Source: an uncultured Blautia sp. (GTDB taxonomy: Bacteria; Bacillota; Clostridia; Lachnospirales; Lachnospiraceae). Taken from it: a DNA stretch of 19,032 nucleotides. Where the stretch lies: positions 1-19,032 of the forward strand of contig URHH01000040.1 of assembly GCA_900547615.1 (NCBI GenBank), in the 5' to 3' direction. The position numbers were made by a program, and so were the translations under genes. The notes beneath the pieces were generated by a model. The model did not search any database, was not told the DNA's origin, and saw only the letters and a list, made by a program, of their open reading frames with translations. Shown here one piece after another: positions 1 through 7,216 of the stretch (position 1 is the stretch's first letter; each line of letters opens with the position of its first letter).

Positions 1-887
1 CCGCAGCCGATCGGACATCTGTGGCAGGCTGCATTTTTTACAAGATATTTTTCTCTTAATGTTTCGCCGGAAGTATCGTCTGCCGGTTCATAATAAGACT
101 CCTGCCAGTTTCTTGTTGGGAAAGAACCTGTATTATTGATGATATTTACGAGGACCGCCGTTCCATATGTAGGAAGTCCTCCTCCTGTTACGCCGTTTTC
201 TTTGATCTTGCGGTTGCACTCTTTTGTCGCTTCCTTTAAAGCCTCCTCATCTGCTGCCGGAATCACTTTTCTTGTTGCCGTAACTGTAATCGCCTTTAAG
301 TTCTTAGATCCCATTACTGCGCCAACGCCGCTTCTTCCTGCCGCACGGTCTTTATCATTCATAATCGCTGCCAGAAGAGAGAGATGTTCTCCGGCAGGTC
401 CGATATTTAAAACAGAACAATCCGGGTGTACTTTTTTCAATTCTTCGTCAATCTTCTCGCTCATCATGCCAGTATAGGAAGCCGCATCTAAAATCTCGAT
501 TTTATCGTCCTCTATATTAATATAGGAAGGCTTCTCTGCTTTTCCTTCTACGATAACTGCGTCCCAGCCTGCATATTTCAGTTTTCCTCCCCATTTTCCG
601 CCGGAATTGGAACAGGCGATCATTCCCGTAAGAGGAGATTTTGTCACTACCATATATCTTCCTGCAGTTGGGGATTTTGTTCCTGTCATAGGTCCGGTAA
701 TATAGATGAGCTTATTCTCCGGAGATAAAGGTTCTACCTTAGCAATGCCTTCATCATAAAGCATTTTTGTGCCAAGTCCCCTGCCTCCGATAAATTTCTC
801 CGCCAGCTCCATATCAAGAGCTTCTGTTTTAATTTCGCCGGTTGTAAGATTGATCCTTGCAATTTTGCCATTATACGCATTCTGCAT
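1..887 (-). CDS. aor: aldehyde:ferredoxin oxidoreductase, N-terminal part (cut by window edge)
   Basis: This is the N-terminal ~295 residues of a tungsten/molybdenum-bis-pterin aldehyde:ferredoxin oxidoreductase. The family oxidises aldehydes to acids in the cytoplasm with ferredoxin as electron acceptor. The protein starts MQNAYNGKIARINL and contains the family blocks FIGGRGLGTKMLYDE, GPMTGTKSPTAGRYMVVTKS, SNSGGKWGGKLKYAG and DRAAGRSGVGAVMGSKNLKA, which form the pterin-binding N-terminal domain. The window ends exactly in CHRCPIGC, the C-x2-C-x3-C group that binds the [4Fe-4S] cluster; the fourth cysteine would lie beyond the edge. The ATG at 887-885 has GGAGG at 896-900. It is transcribed alone from a promoter at 1021-1049 behind a folded leader. 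Full AORs are about 580-620 residues, so roughly half is missing here. The family is certain; the aldehyde substrate is unknown. Confidence 0.93.
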   Translation of the reverse strand, partial: MQNAYNGKIARINLTTGEIKTEALDMELAEKFIGGRGLGTKMLYDEGIAKVEPLSPENKLIYITGPMTGTKSPTAGRYMVVTKSPLTGMIACSNSGGKWGGKLKYAGWDAVIVEGKAEKPSYINIEDDKIEILDAASYTGMMSEKIDEELKKVHPDCSVLNIGPAGEHLSLLAAIMNDKDRAAGRSGVGAVMGSKNLKAITVTATRKVIPAADEEALKEATKECNRKIKENGVTGGGLPTYGTAVLVNIINNTGSFPTRNWQESYYEPADDTSGETLREKYLVKNAACHRCPIGC

Positions 888-1014
888 AATAAGAGCCTCC
901 TTTCTGAAAACAAAGTCTGGACGTTAAATTCCAATCCTTTCCAAACACGGGAGGCATTGATTCACAGGACAATACCCATCGGTCTTTTCCCTCTGAAAAG
1001 ACTCGGATTGTTTT
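888..1014 (-). promoter_or_regulatory. structured 5' leader of the aldehyde oxidoreductase mRNA, possible riboswitch
   Basis: The leader folds readily when read by eye. ACAATCC (1011-1005) can pair with the GGTATTGT stretch (976-969, one bulged base). This closes over a perfect 8-bp hairpin GTCTTTTC/GAAAAGAC (1002-995 with 989-982, five-base loop). A second stem forms from CAAT plus CCT (959-952, one bulged base) and AGG plus ATTG (938-932). The pairing starts almost at the predicted +1. Since the product needs a tungsto- or molybdopterin cofactor, a cofactor-sensing RNA (the Moco/Tuco class) is a reasonable hypothesis. I cannot match the class consensus by eye, so the identity is open. Confidence 0.35.
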
Positions 1015-1020
1015 GTCTAT

Positions 1021-1049
1021 ATTATACAATTATTTTTCAAATTATGCAA
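1021..1049 (-). promoter_or_regulatory. sigma-A type promoter of the aldehyde oxidoreductase gene
   Basis: On the minus strand TTGCAT (1044-1049) and a perfect TATAAT (1021-1026) are separated by exactly 17 bp. The predicted transcription start is near 1014, giving a ~125-nt untranslated leader before the ATG at 887. The surrounding DNA is very AT-rich, as expected for a strong Firmicute promoter. Confidence 0.7.
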
Positions 1050-1126
1050 TTATTTTTCTATTTTTCGCCATTTTTATTTTTTATTTTTCTCTCTCTTTGT
1101 CAAAATGACAGTTCCTGTCTTTATAA

Positions 1127-1795
1127 TCAGCGAAGAGCAAGAAGTTCTTTTCCCTCTTTCAGTCTTTCATAAAACTGTTCATAAAAATCTCTTTCTTCAT
1201 TATAGGGCGTCAGATAAAAACGGCTTACCACATACATATTCAAATTTTTAATAAGTGTGCTGTCCTCTGTATTATAAAGAACCTCCTGCACGTCAAGAAG
1301 AAAGTAATGCCAGTCTGCCACAAATCTCTCATACTTCTTCAGATCCGGCGTATCAATCCATTTTTTCACTTTTATTTTGCTTCTGTTCTGCTTTTTGCAC
1401 TCATGGATCTGGAGAATATACTGAAAACTTCCGTCTTCATAATATCTTCCGAGAGGAAACAGACGGCAGAATCCGGGGCGGAAGCTGTGTATGGAACATC
1501 TTCCCTCCTGATTTAAAAATACGCATCTCTCCTCTTTTCCTTCCATAGAAAGGTGAGGCAGGATATTTCCGTCTGAAACTCCAAGTACCAGTTCTTTTTC
1601 TATAAGTTCCCGGGGCGCTTTCCCCAGATTTACAGAAATCCTGTGTACGTCAAGAGGATCCAGGATTACGGAATCCCCCATTCCCGTACAGCAGTCACAG
1701 CAGCCCTTACAATCCTGACAGTCTGCTTTTACCATATCGTTTGATCCGTATAATTTTCCATCGGAAATTTCTTCCAGTGAAACATTGCGGCGCAT
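1127..1795 (-). CDS. YkgJ-family cysteine-cluster protein
   Basis: A 222-residue cytoplasmic protein of the YkgJ/UPF0153 family, predicted to bind zinc or an iron-sulfur centre through conserved cysteines. Its biochemical role is not established. The N-terminal block CQDCKGCCDCCTG carries Cys26, 29, 32, 33, 35 and 36, followed by C-x8-C (91, 100), RPGFCRLFPLG (Cys110) and Cys133 in IHEC, the usual spacing in the family. There is no signal peptide or membrane segment. The ATG at 1795-1793 follows an AGAAGGGAAGG purine run. It is the last gene of an operon behind topB, with 20 bp between topB stop and this start, so it is probably co-transcribed. The partnership with topoisomerase III is positional only. 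Confidence 0.85.
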   Translation of the reverse strand: MRRNVSLEEISDGKLYGSNDMVKADCQDCKGCCDCCTGMGDSVILDPLDVHRISVNLGKAPRELIEKELVLGVSDGNILPHLSMEGKEERCVFLNQEGRCSIHSFRPGFCRLFPLGRYYEDGSFQYILQIHECKKQNRSKIKVKKWIDTPDLKKYERFVADWHYFLLDVQEVLYNTEDSTLIKNLNMYVVSRFYLTPYNEERDFYEQFYERLKEGKELLALR

Positions 1796-1815
1796 ATTTT
1801 TTCCTTCCCTTCTGT

Positions 1816-4005
1816 TTAATCCAGTTTGATTCCTGCCAGAGCCTGGGCAAAGGCATTGTTTACCGGTTCATTTGCTTCTTTTTGCTGCTGACGCAGATAT
1901 TTCTGTACATCTCGCTTATTTACTCCTGCACCTTCTTTTTCCCTTCTCGCCTGAAAAGCAGACAGCTTCTCTTTATATCCGCAGGCGCACACAAAGGTTT
2001 CTTCTTTTCCCTTTACATACATTTCCATACGCTTGTGGCATTTCGGACAGCGGGCGTTCGTTGTCCTGGAAATCGTCTCCCTGTATCCGCACTCCCTGTC
2101 CTGACATACAAGCATCTTGCTGTTTTTTCCATTTACTACAAGAAGGCGTTTTCCGCACTGCGGACAGATTTTATTTGTGAGATTGTCATGACGGAAGGTT
2201 TTCTCCCCGCCTTTTATTTCCTCCACGATTTCACATGTATAATCCTTAATTTCCCGGATAAAATCCGCTTTTTTCATCTTTCCCTTTGAAATATCCGAAA
2301 GCTTTCTCTCCCAGTCGGCTGTAAGCTCCGGCTTTCTCAAATCTTCTGGGACAAGGGAAAGAAGCTGCTTTGCCTTTGAGGTAAGATAAATTTCCTGCCC
2401 CTTCTTTTCCATAAGAAAGCTGTTAAAGAGCTTTTCTATGATGTCCGCTCTTGTGGCAACTGTTCCAAGTCCTCCTGTCTCTCCCAGAGTGCGGACGTCC
2501 TCTACCTTTCTGCTTTCCATATATTTCACCGGATTTTCCATTGCCCCAAGAAGAGTGGCTTCTGTAAATCTTGCAGGCGGCTTTGTCTTTCCTGTGTGGA
2601 TCAGGGCTTTTTCGATTTTCAGGCACTGTCCCTTTTTAAGCTCCGGAAGCTTCTGATCTTTTAAGCTTCCGTCCTTTTCTTCCTGCTCCTCAAAATCATT
2701 TTCGTAAGCTGCCTTCCAGCCGGCTTCCTTCACAAGCTTTCCCTTTGCAGTAAACGTATGTCCCGCTGCCTCTGCCTCCATTGTCACTTCCTCGTAAACG
2801 CAGGGCGGATACAGCACGCTTAAAAAACGCCTCACAACCATATCGTAAATTTTCCGCTCTTCATTTGTCATATGATCAAGCTGAACAAACTGCTCTGTGG
2901 GAATGATCGCATGGTGATCGCTTACTCTTTTATCGTCCACAAAGCTTCCATTTACCTGTACCGGCTTATTTACAAGAATACCTGCCAATTTTTTATAGGG
3001 TCCTGTTCCACAGGCACGAAGTCTCTCCTTAATGGTCGGCACTACGTCTTTTCCAATATATCGGGAATCTGTTCTCGGATAAGTAAGCACTTTGTGATTT
3101 TCATAAAGACGCTGCATAATATTTAACGTCTCTTTCGCAGAAAAACCAAATTTCTGATTCGCCTCTCTCTGAAGCGTGGTGAGATCATAAAGTCCGGGAC
3201 TATATGATTTTTTTGCCTTTGTCTCCACAGAAGTAATGTGAAGTCCCTCTCCTGTCACGGCCTCCAGAACTTCCTCCGCTTTCTCTTTCTTAAAGGTGGA
3301 AAAGCTTTTGCTCTTTTCTTCTCTCCACGTCCACTGCACATTTTCTGCTGTCAGGGTAACGCCGTAATATTCTTTTGGCTTAAAGTTGCGGATTTCTTCT
3401 TCTCTCTTTTCAATGATGGCAAGCGTTGGCGTCTGCACACGTCCGCAGGAAAGCTGGGCATTATACTTACAGGTAAGAGCTCTTGTTCCGTTCATGCCAA
3501 CAAGCCAGTCTGCCTCCGCTCTCGCTTCTGCCGCTCTGTAGAGATTATCATAGGCTCTTCCGTCTTTCAGACTGGAAAATCCCTCTTTGATCGCCTTATC
3601 TGTCACTGAAGAAATCCACAGTCTCTTAATTGGTTTTCTGCAGCCGGATTTTTCCAGAATCCATCTGGCAACCAGTTCTCCCTCACGCCCTGCGTCTGTC
3701 GCAATAATTACGTCTTTTATATCTTTTCGGAAAAGCTGCGTTTTCACTGCATTATACTGCTTTCCTGTCTGCTTAATGACTACAAGCTTTGTTTTCTCCG
3801 GCATCATGGGCAGAGTTCCCATATCCCATTTTATGTATTTTTTATCATATTCCTCCGGGTCTGCAAGCGTCACAAGATGTCCAAGCGCCCAGGTCACTAC
3901 ATAATCCTTTCCCTCCAGGCTTCCGTTACCTTTCTGGTTACAGTGAAGAACCCTTGCTATATCTCTTCCCACGGAAGGTTTTTCTGCTATTACTAATGAT
4001 TTCAT
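1816..4005 (-). CDS. topB: DNA topoisomerase III (type IA)
   Basis: A 729-residue type IA topoisomerase that relaxes or decatenates DNA by single-strand passage. The N-terminal Toprim domain starts MKSLVIAEKPSVGRDIA, with the metal-binding ATDAGREGEL at 102-111. The catalytic tyrosine is Tyr309 in LTYPRTDSRYI. The motif SCGRVQTPTLAII (186-198) is present. The C-terminus has two four-cysteine zinc ribbons (C614/617/634/639 and C653/656/673/675) followed by a basic tail. The length is typical of Firmicute TopB enzymes, which occur both in chromosomal and in conjugative-element contexts; nothing else here suggests an element. The ATG at 4005 has GAGGAG upstream and overlaps the stop of the preceding small gene in an ATGA, implying translational coupling. 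The YkgJ-type gene follows 20 bp downstream. Confidence 0.96.
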   Translation of the reverse strand: MKSLVIAEKPSVGRDIARVLHCNQKGNGSLEGKDYVVTWALGHLVTLADPEEYDKKYIKWDMGTLPMMPEKTKLVVIKQTGKQYNAVKTQLFRKDIKDVIIATDAGREGELVARWILEKSGCRKPIKRLWISSVTDKAIKEGFSSLKDGRAYDNLYRAAEARAEADWLVGMNGTRALTCKYNAQLSCGRVQTPTLAIIEKREEEIRNFKPKEYYGVTLTAENVQWTWREEKSKSFSTFKKEKAEEVLEAVTGEGLHITSVETKAKKSYSPGLYDLTTLQREANQKFGFSAKETLNIMQRLYENHKVLTYPRTDSRYIGKDVVPTIKERLRACGTGPYKKLAGILVNKPVQVNGSFVDDKRVSDHHAIIPTEQFVQLDHMTNEERKIYDMVVRRFLSVLYPPCVYEEVTMEAEAAGHTFTAKGKLVKEAGWKAAYENDFEEQEEKDGSLKDQKLPELKKGQCLKIEKALIHTGKTKPPARFTEATLLGAMENPVKYMESRKVEDVRTLGETGGLGTVATRADIIEKLFNSFLMEKKGQEIYLTSKAKQLLSLVPEDLRKPELTADWERKLSDISKGKMKKADFIREIKDYTCEIVEEIKGGEKTFRHDNLTNKICPQCGKRLLVVNGKNSKMLVCQDRECGYRETISRTTNARCPKCHKRMEMYVKGKEETFVCACGYKEKLSAFQARREKEGAGVNKRDVQKYLRQQQKEANEPVNNAFAQALAGIKLD

Positions 4006-4286
4006 ATTGTGTCTCCTCGTTTGTATGTTTTATTATGTTTTTCAATTTCTTCTGACCATTTCCTCAGCCCAAGCCACAGGGTTATAAAAAATGCCACATA
4101 CACCAGCATTCCCATCACAGCCGATTCCCTGGCAAATTTTACTGACAGATTCCATTTTGCCTGCTCTGTTCCAACTTCCTGAACTGCCCCGCTGAATCGT
4201 TCCATTGCCCATTTTATCTTAAAAAGATAATAATAAATAACTGCCATGTACACGGCAAGAATGCTGCCGCCGACTGCTGCATACAC
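4002..4286 (-). CDS. small two-helix membrane protein, coupled to topB
   Basis: I do not recognise this 94-residue protein. It has two hydrophobic segments (about residues 3-23 and 55-75) separated by a charged, amphipathic stretch (about 24-54) and followed by a basic, lysine-rich tail, so it is probably an inner-membrane protein. The start used is GTG at 4286-4284, only two bases after the TAA of the upstream gene, and there is no strong Shine-Dalgarno. That suggests reinitiation by ribosomes finishing the previous gene. An in-frame ATG exists at residue 14 but also lacks a ribosome site and would remove most of the first helix. Its own TGA overlaps the topB ATG. The conserved tight spacing argues that it is a real gene. 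Confidence 0.65.
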   Translation of the reverse strand: MYAAVGGSILAVYMAVIYYYLFKIKWAMERFSGAVQEVGTEQAKWNLSVKFARESAVMGMLVYVAFFITLWLGLRKWSEEIEKHNKTYKRGDTI

Positions 4287-4288
4287 AT

Positions 4289-4696
4289 TTAACGATGGCT
4301 TCCATGCAGTAAATTTTTCTTCGCAGCAAAGAAATACAAAAACAACATAGCTGCGCTTCCAAAGAGCAGGATCTCCAATTCCATAATCGCTGCCGCATAT
4401 ATCATATTATCCTGGTTTGCCGCTATTTTTTGTACCGCTGCATCGATTCCCATTTTCACAAGCGCTGCTGCAGTTCCAAAAATCAGTGATTTTAATATGA
4501 TTTTCCAGTTTCTTTCTCCGTTGCTATCCTGGATTTTTGCAGCAACGTAGAGAGACGCCATATAAAGCAGCCATAAAATAAACGTGACAGCAAATGTCCA
4601 GTCAAAAATCCCCCATGTCATGTAGGGGATATTTACAAGTGCTTTTGAAAAAATGCCAAAAACTATCGTTGAGACTACTGCAATTACAATATCCAT
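4289..4696 (-). CDS. four-helix small membrane protein, first gene of the topB operon
   Basis: This is an unrecognised integral membrane protein of 135 residues with four probable helices (about 3-22, 33-53, 65-83 and 98-124) and a short His/Lys-rich C-terminus. A longer frame extends upstream to 4825, but ATG at 4696-4694 is the credible start. It has a GGGAGGGA ribosome site 5-6 bases upstream, and a promoter with predicted +1 near 4726 lies inside the longer frame, which would therefore not be transcribed. It is followed two bases later by a second small membrane protein that is itself coupled to topB. The organisation suggests a co-expressed membrane pair, but I cannot assign a function. 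Confidence 0.7.
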   Translation of the reverse strand: MDIVIAVVSTIVFGIFSKALVNIPYMTWGIFDWTFAVTFILWLLYMASLYVAAKIQDSNGERNWKIILKSLIFGTAAALVKMGIDAAVQKIAANQDNMIYAAAIMELEILLFGSAAMLFLYFFAAKKNLLHGSHR

Positions 4697-4732
4697 ACGG
4701 CTCCCTCCCCACTCTCTTTTCCGTTTATTCTG

Positions 4733-4762
4733 ATTATACCATTTTACTTCCATATCCAGCAA
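4733..4762 (-). promoter_or_regulatory. promoter of the small membrane protein-topB-ykgJ operon
   Basis: On the minus strand TTGCTG (4757-4762) and TATAAT (4733-4738) are 18 bp apart, and the -10 is preceded by TGG, an extended -10 element. The predicted start near 4726 leaves a ~30-nt leader with the GGGAGGGA site, fitting the ATG at 4696. Confidence 0.6.
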
Positions 4763-4856
4763 TAAAAAAATACTGTCAAAACGCCGTTTTACGCTGATAA
4801 GGAAGTATTCACAATAACTTATCATTAGCGCTGACAGACGAGATATAAACGGAAAC

Positions 4857-4892
4857 AGAGAGCCAACCCCTTTTAATGGTAGTCAGCTCTCT
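4857..4892 (-). terminator. possible terminator after the CMD-family gene
   Basis: The inverted repeat AGAGAGC/GCTCTCT (4857-4863 and 4886-4892) can be extended inward by weaker G-U pairs. It lies just past the stop of the CMD-family gene. On the minus strand it is followed only by GTTTCC, so the U-tract is poor. It might equally act on the plus strand, where TTTTGTTTT follows. Confidence 0.35.
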
Positions 4893-4902
4893 GCTTTTGT
4901 TT

Positions 4903-5580
4903 TCATTCATCTGCTGCCTTGTGAATGCAGGCAATAGCGTTTAAGCTTCGTGGATACCCAATATAGGGCAAGCACTGTAAAATAACACAATTCAGGAAAT
5001 CCTTGTCGTTACCCATATGAAAATTTCCTTTGGCATGGGCAATAAGCTGCGGTTCGCAGCCCCCTTGAGCCATAAGGAAGCAAAAGGTGATCAGTTCACG
5101 CTCTGAGAGGGAAAGTCCCTTTCGAGTGTAGTAATCGCCAAAGCAGTTTGCTGCGAGCAGGCGGTTGATCTGTCCTTTTTTCCATGCCTCTTTCATATGC
5201 TCACCGAAAATTTCAGCTTGTACCTCGATTCCTTTTTCAAGTCTGTTTTCAAAGGTAGTTGCAGCCTGTCCCTCAAGTGGCAGCGCAATCTTCTTTTCTG
5301 AAAAAACTTCGTTGGTACAATTCAGAAACGGCAGCATTCTTCCATATCCCAGATAATCGGCTGCCTGATAAACGATTTCTTTTACTGTTACCGGAGTAAT
5401 CCCATTTTCCAGTGCTTTCGGCAGCATTTCCCTGTAGGCATCTATGCCGCCGCAGCCGATCAGCGCTGCTAAAACTGCCAAATAGCGTGTCCTTGCATCT
5501 ATCTCTTTTTGTATAACTTCGGTAAAAGCAAAATACTCAAACCGTTCTGTAAATTCCGGATCGGTGATATGCAGATCCAT
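4903..5580 (-). CDS. carboxymuconolactone decarboxylase-family protein with two CMD repeats
   Basis: A 225-residue protein of the CMD/AhpD-like fold, in two tandem copies. The first copy spans about residues 15-90 (RTRYLAVLAALIGCGGIDAY, then ITPVTVKEIVYQAADYLGYGRM). The second spans about 140-222 (LSLSERELITFCFLMAQGGCEPQL, then QCLPYIGYPRSLNAI). Classical AhpD uses a CxxC pair. Here the first repeat has a single Cys43 and the second has Cys175, so a peroxidase of AhpD type is not assured and a redox or small-ligand role is inferred. The ATG at 5580 has AAAGGAG nine to ten bases upstream. It is the last gene behind a flavodoxin and a broken aldo/keto reductase, a common Clostridial redox grouping. 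Confidence 0.85.
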   Translation of the reverse strand: MDLHITDPEFTERFEYFAFTEVIQKEIDARTRYLAVLAALIGCGGIDAYREMLPKALENGITPVTVKEIVYQAADYLGYGRMLPFLNCTNEVFSEKKIALPLEGQAATTFENRLEKGIEVQAEIFGEHMKEAWKKGQINRLLAANCFGDYYTRKGLSLSERELITFCFLMAQGGCEPQLIAHAKGNFHMGNDKDFLNCVILQCLPYIGYPRSLNAIACIHKAADE

Positions 5581-5595
5581 ATTTCATCGCTCCTT

Positions 5596-6635
5596 TCAGA
5601 TTTTTAGATTGCCTGTGGACCAGATATGTTTTTTCTTTGCGTCGGCAGATGTGTTCTGCGCCATAACCCCCACCAAATTGTGAGGAACATAAGGTTCTTC
5701 CAGAAAAGCAAGTTCATCATCATGCAAAGTAAGCTCCACAGCTTTTGCAGCTCCCTCTATATGGCGAAGCTTCGTTGCTCCAACAACAGGAGCAGCAACT
5801 TTTGTAAGCAGCCACGCAAGAGAAATTTCAGTCATAGACACGCCGTACTTATCAGCAAGCTGCATTACACGATCAATGATGATGCTGTCCTGCTTTGCAG
5901 TAGCATCATATTTCAGATGTGCGTAACTGTCTTCCTGCAGACGCTTTGAGGTTTCACCGGGGCGTTTGGAAAGCCTGCCGCCTGCAAGAACGCTGTACGG
6001 CGTCATGGCTATATTTTTTTCCCCGCAAAGCTTCACATCATCTCCCGTTCTTCTTCACGGAAAATCAGGTTATAGTGTCCCTGCACCGATACAAATTTTG
6101 CAAATCCCTCTTTTTCAGCAAGTGCGTTCGCCTCTGCGAGCTGATAGGCGAAGCAGTTGGAAATACCGATATATCTGGCTTTCCCCGATTTGACGGCGTT
6201 ATTAAGCCCCTCCATAATATCGTAAAGGGGTGTGGCATAATCCCACATATGACAGATATATAGATCCACATAATCCATACCGAGGTTTTGAAGGCTTTTA
6301 TCCAGCATTCTTTCAATGTGTTGCTGACCTGTAATTCCTGCTTCTATCTCCTCGTTTGTACGGGGCAGAAATTTTGTAGCAATGACCACATCATTCCGCC
6401 TTGCAAAATCCCGGATTGCTCTGCCCAGATACTGTTCGCTCGTGCCGCTTTGATAGGCGATCGCCGTATCAAAAAAATTTACACCGAACTCCAACCCTTT
6501 TTTTATGATCTCACGGGACTGTGCTTCATCAACCGTCCAGCTATGCTGCCCGTTTCCCGCCTGACCGAATCCCATACAGCCCATGCAAATACGGGATATA
6601 TTAAGGTCTGAATTTCCTAATTTTGTATATTTCAT
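5596..6635 (-). pseudogene. aldo/keto reductase, interrupted by a frameshift
   Basis: The gene encodes an NAD(P)H-dependent aldo/keto reductase of about 345 residues in two frames. The first part (6635 to 6033) starts MKYTKLGNSDLNISRICMGC. It holds the catalytic set Asp56 (FFDTAIAY), Tyr61, Lys88 (IATKF) and His129 (YICHMWDY), and ends EEEREMM then TGA. The second part (from 6034 to 5596, another frame) continues KLCGEKNIAMTPYSVLAGGRL through the cofactor-binding C-terminus. At the junction the minus strand reads ATGATGTGAAGCTTTGC, where relatives would read ATGATGAAGCTT, so an extra TG shifts the frame. The start ATG 6635 has AAGGAG upstream; a longer frame from 6680 has no such site. The second part alone could start at GTG 6036 but would lack the active site. 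Either a real inactivating mutation or a sequencing error. Confidence 0.85.
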
Positions 6636-6676
6636 ATTTTTTCTCCTTATACTAAATGCCCTTAAAATGAATTGCA

Positions 6677-7126
6677 TCATACATCAAAAGATAGCCACTC
6701 CTTCAGTTCTTCTTCTGAAATACGGTTCATCATTTTACCTTTTTCCCAATGCGCGCCAGGGCACAGAGATTTCAAAACTTCGACGGTTTTGCCCATTCCG
6801 CTCCCGCCGCTGGTAGCAAAAGGGACAATCGTCTTCCCGGAAAAATCGTAGCTCTCTAAAAAGGTATTGATAATAGCAGGCGCAACATACCACCAAATCG
6901 GGAAACCGATAAACACAGTATCGTAGTCCTCCATATTAACTATCTTTTCCGCGATTTTGGGACGGGAGTCTGGATTACTCATCTCTGTGCTGCTGCGACT
7001 GTTTTTGTTCGTCCAGTCAAGATCCGCACGGGTGTATGGGATTTTAGGCTTGATTTCAAACAAATCTGCACCCGCCGCCTTTGCCAAACACTCGGCTGCG
7101 GATTTTGTAACACCTTGTATTGTCAT
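6677..7126 (-). CDS. flavodoxin-family protein lacking its N-terminal beta strand
   Basis: The gene encodes a 149-residue flavodoxin-like electron carrier of the type found beside aldo/keto reductases. Typical blocks are GADLFEIKPKIPYTRADLDW, NKNSRSSTEM, DTVFIGFPIWWYVAPAIINT and GKTIVPFATSGGSGMGKT. Relatives begin with a strand and FMN-phosphate loop resembling VAYFSASGVTK. Here the protein begins MTIQGVTKSAAE, so about nine or ten residues are missing and only GVTK of the loop remains. The ATG at 7126 has AGGAGAGG eight bases upstream; TTG at 7132 is an alternative. The frame stays open further upstream to 7216 but without any start codon and without the missing strand. FMN binding is therefore doubtful. 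It is the first gene of the flavodoxin-AKR-CMD transcript. Confidence 0.8.
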   Translation of the reverse strand: MTIQGVTKSAAECLAKAAGADLFEIKPKIPYTRADLDWTNKNSRSSTEMSNPDSRPKIAEKIVNMEDYDTVFIGFPIWWYVAPAIINTFLESYDFSGKTIVPFATSGGSGMGKTVEVLKSLCPGAHWEKGKMMNRISEEELKEWLSFDV

Positions 7127-7153
7127 TTTCAATTCCTCTCCTGTTGAATAAAA

Positions 7154-7186
7154 AATAAAGGCACTCCGTTTTGGAACACCTTTATT
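7154..7186 (-). terminator. rho-independent terminator of the LysR gene
   Basis: AATAAAGG (7186-7179 on the minus strand) pairs with CCTTTATT (7161-7154). A further four pairs form inside after a two-base mismatch, around an AAAAC loop, and a T-run follows through 7150. It begins about 30 bases after the LysR stop codon. Its upstream arm is overlapped by the -10 box of the next transcript. Confidence 0.75.
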
Positions 7187-7212
7187 ATAGTTTTGTATAT
7201 ATTTAATGTCTA
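7184..7212 (-). promoter_or_regulatory. promoter of the flavodoxin-AKR-CMD transcript, inside the LysR terminator
   Basis: On the minus strand TAGACA (7207-7212) and TATAAT (7184-7189) are 17 bp apart. The predicted start near 7177 lies just inside the LysR terminator, after its 5' arm, so transcripts from this promoter cannot form the hairpin. The leader to the ATG at 7126 is about 50 nt. Confidence 0.6.
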
Positions 7213-7216
7213 ATAC

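Noticed and set aside
1107..1119. Small hairpin GACAG/CTGTC after the ykgJ-type gene as a terminator
   Set aside because: Only five base pairs with a three-base loop and a short, interrupted T-run; too weak to claim.
957..1172. Open frame of 71 codons in the AT-rich gap upstream of the aldehyde oxidoreductase
   Set aside because: It is a poly-Phe/Leu translation of T-rich promoter DNA, without a ribosome site, and runs into the ykgJ-type gene on the other strand.
1741..4055. Several plus-strand open frames opposite topB
   Set aside because: They are shadows of topB with no ribosome sites and low-complexity Phe/Ser-rich products.
4697..4825. N-terminal extension of the four-helix membrane protein
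   Set aside because: It contains the operon promoter and lacks a ribosome site; the ATG at 4696 with GGGAGGGA explains the gene better.
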